64,000 nucleotides of DNA from positions 1,426,001 through 1,490,000 of the forward strand of contig NZ_NBBJ01000001.1 of assembly GCF_002197665.1 (NCBI RefSeq), in the 5' to 3' direction. The stretch is from Sphingomonas mucosissima. Its GTDB lineage: Bacteria > Pseudomonadota > Alphaproteobacteria > Sphingomonadales > Sphingomonadaceae. The position numbers were made by a program, and so were the translations under genes. Shown here in pieces: positions 32,476 to 40,743 of the stretch. How positions within the stretch are numbered: the first letter of the stretch is position 1; the number at the start of each line of letters is the position of its first letter. Under the pieces are notes generated by a model. The model was not told the origin of the DNA. It saw only the letters and a program-made list of their open reading frames with translations, and ran no database searches.

Positions 32476-32554
32476 GGCCCCTCCAATTACCCACGTCGCC
32501 CCGGCCCTCCGCCCGAGGTCCCGCTGTCTTCGCCGACGGTACAAGAAGGGGAGC

Positions 32555-32708
32555 GGGATCCCAGATCAAGTCCGGGATGACGGCAGTGGGTGAGGGAGCC
32601 GACCGCCTCAATCGTCATGCCGGGCTTGTCCTAGCATCCAGCCATCCGCACACTCCACAAGCGTTGGAACCGCGGCACCCTGGATGCCGGCACAAGGCCG
32701 GCATGACG
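32555..32708. repeat. Cluster of three ATGCCGG-type dispersed palindromic repeats
   Basis: Three related segments lie between prpB and the regulator gene: GATCAAGTCCGGGATGACGG at about 32564-32583, CGTCATGCCGGGCTTGTCC at about 32613-32631, and GCCGGCACAAGGCCGGCATG at about 32685-32704. The second is in opposite orientation to the other two. Together they form a composite inverted-repeat element similar in type to short GC-rich interspersed repeats common in alphaproteobacterial genomes. It shows no coding capacity and no regular spacer, so it is not CRISPR. Confidence 0.7.
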
Positions 32709-32774
32709 CGTCTGTTCGCAACATCCGCAAAGCGCTAAAATTCGCCTTCCCTCACCCGCTGCGAAGGAAGCAAA

Positions 32775-34175
32775 ATGCGGAAAACCTTCATGGGCGTGCG
32801 CCTGCGACGCCTCCGCGAAGAACGCCGCTTGAAACAGGTCGAACTTGCGGCCGCGCTGGGTATCTCCACCAGCTACCTCAACCAGATCGAGCAGAACCAG
32901 CGCCCGCTTACCGTCCCCGTCCTGCTTAAGATCAATCAGGTCTTCGGCATCGACGTTCAGCTCTTCTCCGAAGACGAGGAAGCGCGGCTCATCACCGATC
33001 TGCGCGAGAGCTTGACCGAAGCGCCCGAGCCGATCGCGCTTGCCGAGATCCGCGAACTCGTCACCAACATGCCCGCGGTTGCCCGCACGCTGATCGCGCT
33101 CCATCGCCGCCAACGCGATCTCACCGAGCGCAACGAGGCGATGGCGGCGCAGCTTGGCGATCAGTGGATCGAGGGCGGTGGTGCGCGGATGCCCTTCGAA
33201 CAGGTGCGCGAGCTGTTCTATGCCAACTACAATCATATCGAGCCGCTCGATCAGGCAGCGGAACAGCTCTACCGTGACGCCGGCTTCGCGCCCCGTCGCG
33301 TGCACGCCGGCCTGATCGCGCGTCTGAAGGACCGACATGGCATCACCATCGCCCTCGCGGAGCCGGGCGCCGTCCAGCGCCGCTACGATCCCGCGAGCCG
33401 CACGTTGCACGTCTCGCCGGACCTTCGCCCCGGGCAACAGGCGTTCCAGATGGCCACGCAGCTTGCCTTTCTCGAACTTGGTGACCTGATCGATCGTTTA
33501 GCCGACGATCCGATCCTCACCGGCCCTGAGGCACGCCGGTTGGCCCGCATCGGCCTTGCCAATTACTTCGCTGGCGCGCTCCTCCTGCCCTACGGCGATT
33601 TCCTCGCGGCGGCCGAAGCGCAAGCCTATGACATCGAAAGGCTCGGCCGCCACTTCGGGGTGGGGTTCGAAACGATCTGCCATCGCCTTTCCACGCTCCA
33701 GCGCCCCGAGGCGCGCGGCGTGCCCTTCTTCTTCATCCGCGTCGACCGCGCGGGCAATATTTCCAAGCGCCAATCGGCGACGGACTTCCACTTCTCGCGG
33801 GTCGGCGGCAGCTGCCCCTTGTGGAAGGTGTACGAGGCATTCGTACAGCCCGGCCGCGTGCTCCGCCAAGTCGCGCAAATGCCCGACGGTCGCACGTACC
33901 TCTGGGTGGCGCGCACCGTCCGTCGGACTGCGGGCGCATTTGGCGAACCGGGCAAGACGTTCGCCATCGCTTTGGGTTGTGACATCCGGCACGCGCCCAA
34001 GCTCGTGTATTCGCGCGGCTTCGACCTCACGGATCCGAGCGCGGCCACGCCAATAGGCGTCGGCTGCAAGGTGTGCGAGCGAACGGCCTGCCCACAGCGC
34101 GCGTTTCCGATGATTGGCCGACCCGTCGCCGCCGACGAGAACCGCGCGACGCTCACGCCTTATCCGGTGGCTTGA
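32775..34175 (+). CDS. ScfR/RamB-type XRE regulator of the methylcitrate operon
   Basis: The 466-residue regulator has an N-terminal XRE helix-turn-helix (RLRRLREERRLKQVELAAAL, then GISTSYLNQIEQNQRPL, about residues 5-60). A central degenerate ImmA/IrrE-like region follows (LARIGLANYFAGALLLPYGDF). The C-terminal DUF2083 domain has a cysteine group (GVGCKVCERTACPQRAF). Short-chain fatty acyl-CoA-responsive regulators of this architecture (RamB, PrpR of mycobacteria, MccR/ScfR) control glyoxylate or methylcitrate genes. Position after prpB suggests it senses propionyl-CoA status here. It could be an activator or a repressor. Confidence 0.9.
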   Translation: MRKTFMGVRLRRLREERRLKQVELAAALGISTSYLNQIEQNQRPLTVPVLLKINQVFGIDVQLFSEDEEARLITDLRESLTEAPEPIALAEIRELVTNMPAVARTLIALHRRQRDLTERNEAMAAQLGDQWIEGGGARMPFEQVRELFYANYNHIEPLDQAAEQLYRDAGFAPRRVHAGLIARLKDRHGITIALAEPGAVQRRYDPASRTLHVSPDLRPGQQAFQMATQLAFLELGDLIDRLADDPILTGPEARRLARIGLANYFAGALLLPYGDFLAAAEAQAYDIERLGRHFGVGFETICHRLSTLQRPEARGVPFFFIRVDRAGNISKRQSATDFHFSRVGGSCPLWKVYEAFVQPGRVLRQVAQMPDGRTYLWVARTVRRTAGAFGEPGKTFAIALGCDIRHAPKLVYSRGFDLTDPSAATPIGVGCKVCERTACPQRAFPMIGRPVAADENRATLTPYPVA

Positions 34176-34335
34176 ACGAACGCCTGCGTTTCTGAACTGT
34201 CGGCTGACCGGTCCGACCGAGCAGGTTTTCGAAAGGCACTGAGGCGCGCTCAACATATCAACACGATAATGAAAGTCGGTTGCAATAGCGGAACTGCCCT
34301 TCTAACCGGCTGCGGACTGATTCCGGGAGGGCGTA

Positions 34336-36489
34336 ATGAGTGTCATAAGCGTGTTGCTGGCGAGTGCTGCCGCCGCTGTCGTTCCTGCGGAGACCACGCC
34401 GGAGCCGCAGCGTGACGACGACATCGTGGTCACGGGTCAGCGCAGTGAAGGCAGCAACAACTACGGCGTTCAGACGCAGCGTACCGCCACGCGCATCCAG
34501 ATGAGCCAGCGCGAGACCCCCCAGTCGATCAGCGTCGTCACCCGGGCTCAAATCGAGGATTTCCAGCTCAACGACGTGAATGCGCTGCTCAACACGGTGC
34601 CGGGTGTCAGCGTGCTCACCTCAGATACCGACCGTATCTATTACTCGGCGCGCGGCTTCGACATTCAGACCTTTCAGATCGACGGCATAGGCCTTCCGTT
34701 CTCCTTCGGTATCCAGACGGGCTCGATTGACACCGCGGTGTATGATCGCATTGAGGTGGTGCGCGGCGCACCTGGCCTGTTGTCGCCCACCGGCAATCCG
34801 TCCGCGGTGGTCAATTTCATCCGCAAGCGCCCCTATCGAGACCTCAAGGCCTCCGGGAGCGTGCAATATGGTTCTTACGACAGTCTGCGGTTGGATGCCG
34901 ATGTGAGCGTACCGCTGACGCAGGATGGCTCCGTTCGCGCCCGGGCCGTCGGCGCATTCCTGGATACGGATAGCCACCTGGATCGCTACGGCCTCCGCCG
35001 GTGGACCGGCTATAGTATTGTCGAGGCCGATCTCGGCCCCAACACCGTTTTTAGCGCGGGCTACGGCCATCAGGATCACGGCAGCCGTGGCGCGATGTGG
35101 GGCGCCATCCCGCTTTATTATACCGATGGGACTCGGCTCGAATTCGATCGCACCTCAAACTATGCGCCGGAATGGTCATCCTGGGGGGTGGTGGAACGCC
35201 AGATCTTCGGGGATCTGACACATGAGTTCGGCAATGGCTGGACCGGAAAGCTGTCCGTACTGCGCCGCGCCAACAGCGAGGACGACCAGCTGTTCTATGT
35301 CTATGGCAATCCGGTGCGCGGCGCACCGGGCGGCATCGACTTCGGCGATCCCGATAAACCGGACGATACGAAGGCGATCTTCAGCTATCCCGGCGCGTTT
35401 CGCGGTCAGACCCGCAACCTGACGATCGACGCCTATCTCAGCGGCAAGCTGGCCGTGGGCGGGCGTGATCACGACGTGGTGCTTGGGCTTCAACGCGGCG
35501 CGGAGCGTTATCGCCAGTATTCGAGTTACGATTACAGCCAAGTCGGCATCCCGCTGTCGCTCGACACCTTCTTTGACGGCGCGTTCCCCCGCGTAAATTT
35601 TCCGACGCCCTACACGCTGAGCCTTGATACGCATTCGGTGCGCGAGACGGTTTATGGCCTAGTGCGTGTGAACCTTGCCGATCAGCTCAAGATCATGCTT
35701 GGCGGAAACTACACCCACGCCACGAGCGAGGGCGTGTCCTATAACACACCCCAAGCCTATGATCGTTCGCGCTTCTCGCCATTCGTCGGCGCGACGTTCG
35801 ACCTATCATCGAACCTCAGCCTTTATGGCAGCTATGCCAAGATCTTCCGTCCGCAAGTCGAGGTAAGCGCCACCAACGAGATCTTGCCGCCGATCGTCGG
35901 CGACAATCTTGAGGCGGGCATCAAGGGGGAATGGTTCGGCGGCCGCCTTTATGCGAGCGCAGCGCTGTTCCAGGCGCGGCAGAACAACACGGCATTCGGC
36001 CAGTTCGACCCTGCGCTTGGCCGCACCGTCTTCGTCCCTGTCGATGCGAAGTCGCAGGGCGTCGAGCTCGAATTCGGCGGCGAGCTGGCCCCCGGCCTGC
36101 AAGCGACCGGGGGTTTCACGACGATGCGAATTCGCGGCCAGAATGATCAACCCGAACGCACGTTCGTGCCCCGCAACCTCGGCCGGCTGAAGATCACCTA
36201 TTCGCCGCCGGCGCTGCCGAGACTCAAGCTGGGTACGTCCGTCCAGTATCAGAGCGACTTCTATTTCGAGCCGGGCGGCCTGACGCCTGCGGGTGATCCG
36301 ATCCGGCTCGAACAGGGTGATTACGCACTGGTGGACCTGATGGGACGGTATGAGCTTAACGAGAAGCTGTCGGTGAGCGTGAACATCCGCAACGTCACGA
36401 ACCACCGTCACCTCAGCGCGTTGACCTTCGACCAGAGCTTCTACGGCCCACCGCGCACGGTGCTCGGCACCTTGAGCGTACGCTATTGA
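34336..36489 (+). CDS. TonB-dependent siderophore receptor
   Basis: The 717-residue outer-membrane receptor has a short signal region (MSVISVLLASAAAAVVPAE), a TonB-box-like DDIVVTGQR and a plug with the siderophore-receptor signature RETPQSISVVTRAQIEDFQL. DRIEVVRGAPGLLSPTGNPS and VNFIRKRPY follow, and the barrel ends in the aromatic VRY. The FpvA/FhuE-like plug suggests ferric-siderophore uptake. GGGAGG at 34325-34330 is a clean ribosome-binding site. I could not find a convincing Fur box in the 160-bp upstream gap. No transporter or synthesis genes are adjacent. Confidence 0.9.
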   Translation: MSVISVLLASAAAAVVPAETTPEPQRDDDIVVTGQRSEGSNNYGVQTQRTATRIQMSQRETPQSISVVTRAQIEDFQLNDVNALLNTVPGVSVLTSDTDRIYYSARGFDIQTFQIDGIGLPFSFGIQTGSIDTAVYDRIEVVRGAPGLLSPTGNPSAVVNFIRKRPYRDLKASGSVQYGSYDSLRLDADVSVPLTQDGSVRARAVGAFLDTDSHLDRYGLRRWTGYSIVEADLGPNTVFSAGYGHQDHGSRGAMWGAIPLYYTDGTRLEFDRTSNYAPEWSSWGVVERQIFGDLTHEFGNGWTGKLSVLRRANSEDDQLFYVYGNPVRGAPGGIDFGDPDKPDDTKAIFSYPGAFRGQTRNLTIDAYLSGKLAVGGRDHDVVLGLQRGAERYRQYSSYDYSQVGIPLSLDTFFDGAFPRVNFPTPYTLSLDTHSVRETVYGLVRVNLADQLKIMLGGNYTHATSEGVSYNTPQAYDRSRFSPFVGATFDLSSNLSLYGSYAKIFRPQVEVSATNEILPPIVGDNLEAGIKGEWFGGRLYASAALFQARQNNTAFGQFDPALGRTVFVPVDAKSQGVELEFGGELAPGLQATGGFTTMRIRGQNDQPERTFVPRNLGRLKITYSPPALPRLKLGTSVQYQSDFYFEPGGLTPAGDPIRLEQGDYALVDLMGRYELNEKLSVSVNIRNVTNHRHLSALTFDQSFYGPPRTVLGTLSVRY

Positions 36490-36520
36490 ACGATCCTGTA
36501 GAAAACTCTTCGTGGATCAG

Positions 36521-36548
36521 CGTTGACGTCCTGATTACCTCGTCAACG
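36521..36548. other. 8-bp inverted repeat after the receptor gene
   Basis: CGTTGACG (36521-36528) and CGTCAACG (36541-36548) are perfect arms around a 12-nt spacer, 32 nt after the receptor stop and between convergent genes. It may serve as a transcript end, but no T run follows. The rest of the 182-bp gap (36490-36671) shows nothing I recognise. Confidence 0.4.
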
Positions 36549-36671
36549 TAGAGCTCAGATGGGGAGAGAATGGCTTTTCGGACGTACTCCGTGACTTCGC
36601 GGTAGCTGTCCGTGGGGATTCTCAACGAGCGGCTACCGCAACTCGCCTTTGTGACCGCCGGCGACGGCTAC

Positions 36672-37301
36672 TCAATGACGGCGAGCTTCGGCGTCGTCGC
36701 GGCGCTGCTCCACTAGTCGGTCCAATGCCCGTTCGGCTGCGTCGACGAGAAAACCTGCGAGGCGTTCCGCGGTCCAGCCGATGATCGCGCCGATTGCAAC
36801 GTCGGTGGGATAATGAGCACCGCGCGGCAGCTGGACAGCCGCGACCGCGGCCGCGCTCGACCGGGCGGCCAGGGCGAACTCGGGCGCCGTATGCGCGACC
36901 GCCTCTGCAACACTAACCGCTCCCGCGGTGTGACCGGAGGGAAAGGAGTTGAACCCAGTGTCGTCAGCGCCTCTGCCCGCTCCAACCTTGGCTTCCCCAT
37001 CCTCCAACGCTTGGGCCGGCCGGGAGCGGTCGATAGAGCGCTTCAAAATGGTCTTGCCCCCAGTCGCAAGGGCATGTGCGACGAGCATTCTCGCCCCGGT
37101 CCGCGCGATGTCGCGCCGGCGAAGCAACGCACCCGCCGCGATCGTCGCCAGCGACAAGGCGACAAGCGGAGGCTGATCCGCAATCTCGCTTGCCGCACCC
37201 AAGAACGCCACTGGCTTGCGTTCGCGACTGGCAGCGACTGACCCGACCAACTCGTGTTCGGCCTTGGCGAGCTGCTCGACCTTGTTCTTGTTCTTTCCCA
37301 T
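36672..37301 (-). CDS. PAP2-family membrane phosphatase
   Basis: This 209-residue integral membrane protein carries the three phosphatidic-acid-phosphatase motifs: KRSIDRSRP (KxxxxxxRP), SFPSGHT (PSGH) and RGAHYPTDV (RxxxxHxxxD form, catalytic His and Asp). About four to five hydrophobic segments lie between residues 30 and 195. The N-terminus (MGKNKNKVEQLAKAEHELVG) is basic and cytoplasmic. The substrate could be lipid phosphate or undecaprenyl pyrophosphate; the context does not decide. It is divergent from trmB by 64 nt. Confidence 0.9.
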   Translation of the reverse strand: MGKNKNKVEQLAKAEHELVGSVAASRERKPVAFLGAASEIADQPPLVALSLATIAAGALLRRRDIARTGARMLVAHALATGGKTILKRSIDRSRPAQALEDGEAKVGAGRGADDTGFNSFPSGHTAGAVSVAEAVAHTAPEFALAARSSAAAVAAVQLPRGAHYPTDVAIGAIIGWTAERLAGFLVDAAERALDRLVEQRRDDAEARRH

Positions 37302-37365
37302 GGCCGGCTACCAACGACGCTGGTGCCGCTTTGCTCCGCGACGGAGTGACGCTATCGAGCCGGCG

Positions 37366-38043
37366 ATGAACGATCCCGCCACCATCCGTCGGCTCTATGG
37401 TCGCGCGCAGGGCCACAAATTGCGCAAGGGACAAGCTGCACTTGTCGATGATCTCCTGCCCAAGGTGGCGGTGCCTGAGGGAGCGATTGACGCCGTTCGC
37501 CTGTTCGGGGACGAGAGGCCGCTGCGTCTAGAGATCGGCTTTGGCGCAGGCGAACATCTCGCTGCCCAGGCGGCTGCCCGGCCGGACACCGGCTTCATCG
37601 GATGCGAGCCTTTCCTGAACGGCGTGGTGGGTGCGCTTGGCCATATCCGCGACGGATCGCTCGGAAATGTGCGCCTGTACATGGGCGACGCCCTGGAAGT
37701 CGCTGAGCGACTGCCGGACGGGTCGCTGGATGCGGTGTACCTGCTGCATCCCGATCCCTGGCCCAAGGCGCGTCACGCGAAGCGGCGGATGATGAACCAT
37801 GGCCCGCTTGACCTGATTGCAGCCAAGCTGAAGCCAGGCGCGCAGTTCCGACTGGGTACCGATGATCCGACATATTGCCGCTGGTCGATGATGATCATGG
37901 CGCAGCGCTCAGACTTCACGTGGCTTGCTGAGCGGCCCGGCGATTTCCTGGAGCGGCCGGCGGATTGGCCGGAGACACGGTATGAGCGAAAAGCCAGGGA
38001 GCAAGGGCACGAGGTGTGGTACATGACCTTCCGCCGGAGTTGA
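37366..38043 (+). CDS. trmB: tRNA (guanine-N7-)-methyltransferase TrmB
   Basis: This SAM-dependent enzyme makes m7G46 in tRNA variable loops. The 225-residue protein shows the SAM-binding LRLEIGFGAGEHLA and the acidic FIGCEPFLNGV strand. The TrmB signature LLHPDPWPKARHAKRR and LGTDDPTY follow, and the C-terminal RYERKAREQGHEVWYMTF. Start ATG 37366 is chosen from the conserved RRLYGRAQGHKLR start; the open frame extends further upstream without homology. Confidence 0.96.
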   Translation: MNDPATIRRLYGRAQGHKLRKGQAALVDDLLPKVAVPEGAIDAVRLFGDERPLRLEIGFGAGEHLAAQAAARPDTGFIGCEPFLNGVVGALGHIRDGSLGNVRLYMGDALEVAERLPDGSLDAVYLLHPDPWPKARHAKRRMMNHGPLDLIAAKLKPGAQFRLGTDDPTYCRWSMMIMAQRSDFTWLAERPGDFLERPADWPETRYERKAREQGHEVWYMTFRRS

Positions 38044-38205
38044 TGTGCCGATCCACGGCGCTACCGACCGAGGCTGTTTCCGTCACCGCTCCTGATAGCG
38101 GTTCTGGCCGGCAAGACTCGTCAGGGTTTACCGCGCGGCTGGTCTGACCCTGGGTGTGGGGCGGAATGGATCCGGCCGAGATCGGACAGTTCTGGCCGGA
38201 GTGCG

Positions 38206-38634
38206 TTATCTCGCGGCCGCGTCAATTACCGCAGCGGTCATTCGAGAAAGACAGATGAGCTTTCCCGCATCATCCTCGATCCGGATCGTCCATACCTGCG
38301 TCGTTCGGCCGAGCTGCTCGGCCCGCGCGGTGGCATGGACGTAGCCGTCACGGGCAGCGCGGACGTGGTTCGCGTTGATGTCCAGGCCGACCGTGACCTT
38401 GCCGTCGGGAACAGCCATTGCGCCCGCGACCGACGCAACCGTTTCGGCCAGCACCACCGACGCGCCGCCATGAAGGCGCCCAAACGGCTGGTGCACTTAC
38501 TTGCCAACCGGCATCCGGGCGCGCAGCCAATCGTCGCCACAATCAGTAAATTCGATCTCAAGCAGGCCGGGAAGAACGCCCTCCCCTAGGGCATTAAGCT
38601 GCACAAGTTCGATCGGGCGGGTCCAGATCGCCAT
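38206..38634 (-). pseudogene. PaaI/YdiI-type hotdog thioesterase interrupted by an in-frame TAA
   Basis: The reading starts at ATG 38634, which shares one base with the proS stop (TGATG), a coupled start. It runs MAIWTRPIELVQLNALGEGV to RARMPVGK, then meets TAA at 38497-38499. It continues in the same frame as VHQPFGRLHGGASVVLAETV to 38206. Homologues read MPVxxRTHQPFGxLHGGAS, so the TAA takes the place of one conserved-region residue. Apart from it the 142-residue hotdog protein is complete, including the catalytic-region HGGASVVLAET. It may be inactivated or a base-call error; a GTG restart at 38496 would lack the first strand and helix. Confidence 0.85.
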
Positions 38635-40169
38635 CAGTAGGACCTTCCGATCAGCACGCGCTCGACCGCCAGACCGCCAGTGAAGATGCAGGCAGCGCCG
38701 GGATGGCCGGTCTGCCCCATCGGTGCGTTGCGGATGGTGAGCTTCAGCGCCTTCAGCCGCTCGACCACCTTATCCAGCTCCGCGCCAGTCGGCCGCGACC
38801 ACGCAACATCGGCCCAGCCCGGCTTGGCTGCGCTGTCGGCGAACATGGCCTCGACGCCGGCCCAGTCATCGACCGGGCTGATGCTGGTCTTCAGCCGCTC
38901 GGTCGCTTCTGCATGAAGCGCGACCTGCACGTCCTCCAGCATTGCGCCGGCCTGTTCGACGAACGTCTCGCGCGTGACGATCGCGCTGTCGAGCTTGCCG
39001 TCCTCGCGGTACAAACGATCGCGGCGAACGACCGAGACGTTGCCGCCCGCCATGTCGCGCGGGCCGACCTCGACGATGATCGGCGCGCCCTTCTTCACCC
39101 AGCTCCAGCGCTTCGTCGCGGCCTTTGCGGGCTTAAGGTCGAGCAGCGCGCGGACCGGCTCACCCAGCGCGGTCTGCCGCGCGAGCGATGCCTGCAGCGC
39201 CTTGCAATAGTCGACCAGCTCGGCGTCCTCGGGCTTGTCGCGCAACATGGGGACGATCACCACCTGCCACGGCGCGATGCGCGGCGGCACGCGCAGGCCG
39301 TCGTCATCGCCATGCACCATGATGACGCCGCCGATCATGCGGGTCGACACACCCCAGCTGGTGGTGTTGGCGTATTCGAGCTCGCCGTTCGCATTCTGGA
39401 AGCGGATGTTCTGCGCATGGGCGAAATTGGTGCCTAGGAAGTGGCTGGTACCCGCCTGGAGCGCCTTGCCGTCCTGCATCATCGCCTCGATCGAATAGGT
39501 CGCGACGGCACCGGGGAAGCGCTCATTCTCCGGCTTCTCGCCAGCGATGACCGGAAGCGCCAGGCAGTTTTCGGCGAAGTCGCGATAGACTTCGAGCATC
39601 TTGAGCGTCTCTTCGCGCGCCTCGTCTGCGGTGGCGTGGGCCGTGTGCCCTTCCTGCCAGAGGAACTCGCTGGTGCGCAGGAACATGCGGGTGCGCATTT
39701 CCCAGCGGACGACATTGGCCCATTGGTTGATGAGCACGGGCAAGTCGCGCCACGACTGCACCCAGCGCGAGAAAGCGGTGCCGATCACCGTTTCGCTGGT
39801 TGGGCGAACGACCAGCGGCTCCTCCAGCTTCGCCTCGGGATCGGGGGTCAGGCCGCCCTTGCCATCGGCGACGAGGCGATGGTGGGTGACAACGGCCATC
39901 TCCTTCGCGAAGCCTTCGACATGCTCGGCCTCCTTCTCGAAATAGGAGAGCGGGATGAACAGCGGGAAATAGCAATTTTCGTGGCCGGTCGCCTTGATGC
40001 GATCGTCGAGCAGGCGCTGGATGCGTTCCCAGATGCCATAACCCCACGGCCGGATGACCATGCAGCCGCGCACGCCCGATTCCTCCGCGAGGTCGGCTTC
40101 CGAAATGACAGCCTGATACCAGGCGGCGAAATCCGCCTCGCGCGTGACGGGGAGTGCATGCTTGATCAT
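38634..40169 (-). CDS. proS: Prolyl-tRNA synthetase, archaeal/eukaryote-like (type 3)
   Basis: This class II synthetase of 511 residues charges tRNA-Pro. The N-terminus MIKHALPVTREADFAAWYQA and VRGCMVIRPWGYGIWERIQ are typical of the short ProS type without an inserted editing domain. Class II motif 2 is seen in WEMRTRMFLRTSEFLWQEGH, and motif 3 in the region HGDDDGLRVPPRIAP. The C-terminal domain ends VERVLIGRSY; a terminal tyrosine is characteristic of this type. ATG 40169 is preferred to upstream in-frame starts. The hotdog thioesterase gene is coupled to its stop. Confidence 0.96.
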   Translation of the reverse strand: MIKHALPVTREADFAAWYQAVISEADLAEESGVRGCMVIRPWGYGIWERIQRLLDDRIKATGHENCYFPLFIPLSYFEKEAEHVEGFAKEMAVVTHHRLVADGKGGLTPDPEAKLEEPLVVRPTSETVIGTAFSRWVQSWRDLPVLINQWANVVRWEMRTRMFLRTSEFLWQEGHTAHATADEAREETLKMLEVYRDFAENCLALPVIAGEKPENERFPGAVATYSIEAMMQDGKALQAGTSHFLGTNFAHAQNIRFQNANGELEYANTTSWGVSTRMIGGVIMVHGDDDGLRVPPRIAPWQVVIVPMLRDKPEDAELVDYCKALQASLARQTALGEPVRALLDLKPAKAATKRWSWVKKGAPIIVEVGPRDMAGGNVSVVRRDRLYREDGKLDSAIVTRETFVEQAGAMLEDVQVALHAEATERLKTSISPVDDWAGVEAMFADSAAKPGWADVAWSRPTGAELDKVVERLKALKLTIRNAPMGQTGHPGAACIFTGGLAVERVLIGRSY

Positions 40170-40536
40170 CAGGCGCGGATAGCGGCGGTTTAGCCCTGCT
40201 GCCAAGCGGGAGTTGCGCTGGGAGGCACGTACAACCAGACCAGCGACTTCCCGACGAGACACCGCCGTTCAAGCGGTCTGAGCCGTCTCCTATTCAGAAA
40301 TCTAATCGTGCGAATATCGGACCCCGCATCAAGCACTGCGATGCACCATCGTGATAGTCAAACCACCCGCTTTGAACTCAAGCAGATCTCAGAGCCCTTC
40401 AGTCCGACATTCACACCGAAAGCGAGGCGATATATTTCCTCCATTCTGGACCTTTATTGCCGTATCTCTCCATTCAGATGCTAGTCCCGCTACCTTGTAC
40501 GAAAATTATGAATACAGCTACAAACGGGGAGGTTTC
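40170..40536. other. Low-GC intergenic region upstream of a small peptide gene
   Basis: These 367 bp are clearly poorer in GC (I estimate near 50 percent) than the neighbouring genes. They must contain the proS promoter (left-facing) and a promoter for the small ORF at 40537. A possible sigma-70-like TTGCCG lies near 40457 with a loosely matching hexamer about 17 bp later, but it is weak. No other gene or repeat is evident. Confidence 0.4.
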
Positions 40537-40704
40537 ATGAGCGACCGCATCACGTTCAATACGCTCAACATCTCGATCTACTGTATGTCGAACTTGGCTC
40601 AAGAATCCACTCTCGCAACCAAAACGGAGACAAACGCACCGCCGAACGACCGCCGTACGACAAGGAAGCCTGCGTCGTCGCAGCCGCCGGGCTGCTGTAG
40701 ATAA
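40537..40704 (+). CDS. Small Thr/Ser/Asn-rich peptide with C-terminal PPGCCR (unknown)
   Basis: This 55-codon ORF has an excellent ribosome-binding site (GGGGAGG six nt before the ATG). The peptide opens MSDRITFNTLNISIYCMSNL, has a hydrophilic basic centre (PPNDRRTTRKP) and ends SSQPPGCCR, with cysteines at 16, 53 and 54. It has no signal peptide or membrane helix. It lies in a low-GC patch and is followed by a hairpin (40694-40724), an EamA transporter and a DUF885 peptidase. The shape (leader-like N-terminus, Cys-rich C-terminal end) would suit a ribosomally made, modified peptide, but no maturation enzyme is recognised nearby. It may also be a stable small protein or chance ORF. Confidence 0.5.
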   Translation: MSDRITFNTLNISIYCMSNLAQESTLATKTETNAPPNDRRTTRKPASSQPPGCCR

Positions 40705-40724
40705 GTCATTCCTATCGCTACAGC
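40694..40724 (+). other. Hairpin overlapping the stop of the small peptide gene
   Basis: GCTGTAG (40694-40700) and CTACAGC (40718-40724) pair perfectly. Three more pairs (ATA/TAT) lie inside after a 2-nt bulge, and the loop is 9 nt. The hairpin spans the last codons and stop of the 55-codon ORF and lies 20 nt before the transporter ATG. No T run follows, so it could be a processing or translational-control element rather than a terminator. Confidence 0.45.
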
Positions 40725-40743
40725 CCTGCCATATGCGGGCTGG

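Noticed and set aside
32550..32710. Possible CRISPR array
   Set aside because: Only three diverged copies in mixed orientation, irregular spacing and no cas genes; these are dispersed palindromic repeats.
34176..34335. Fur box upstream of the siderophore-type receptor
   Set aside because: The GATAATGA stretch near 34265 is suggestive, but no symmetric Fur- or Irr-type site could be aligned with confidence.
40351..40704. 117-codon frame starting at 40351
   Set aside because: Only the last 55 codons follow a good ribosome-binding site (before 40537); the upstream part has no start signal and looks like intergenic DNA.
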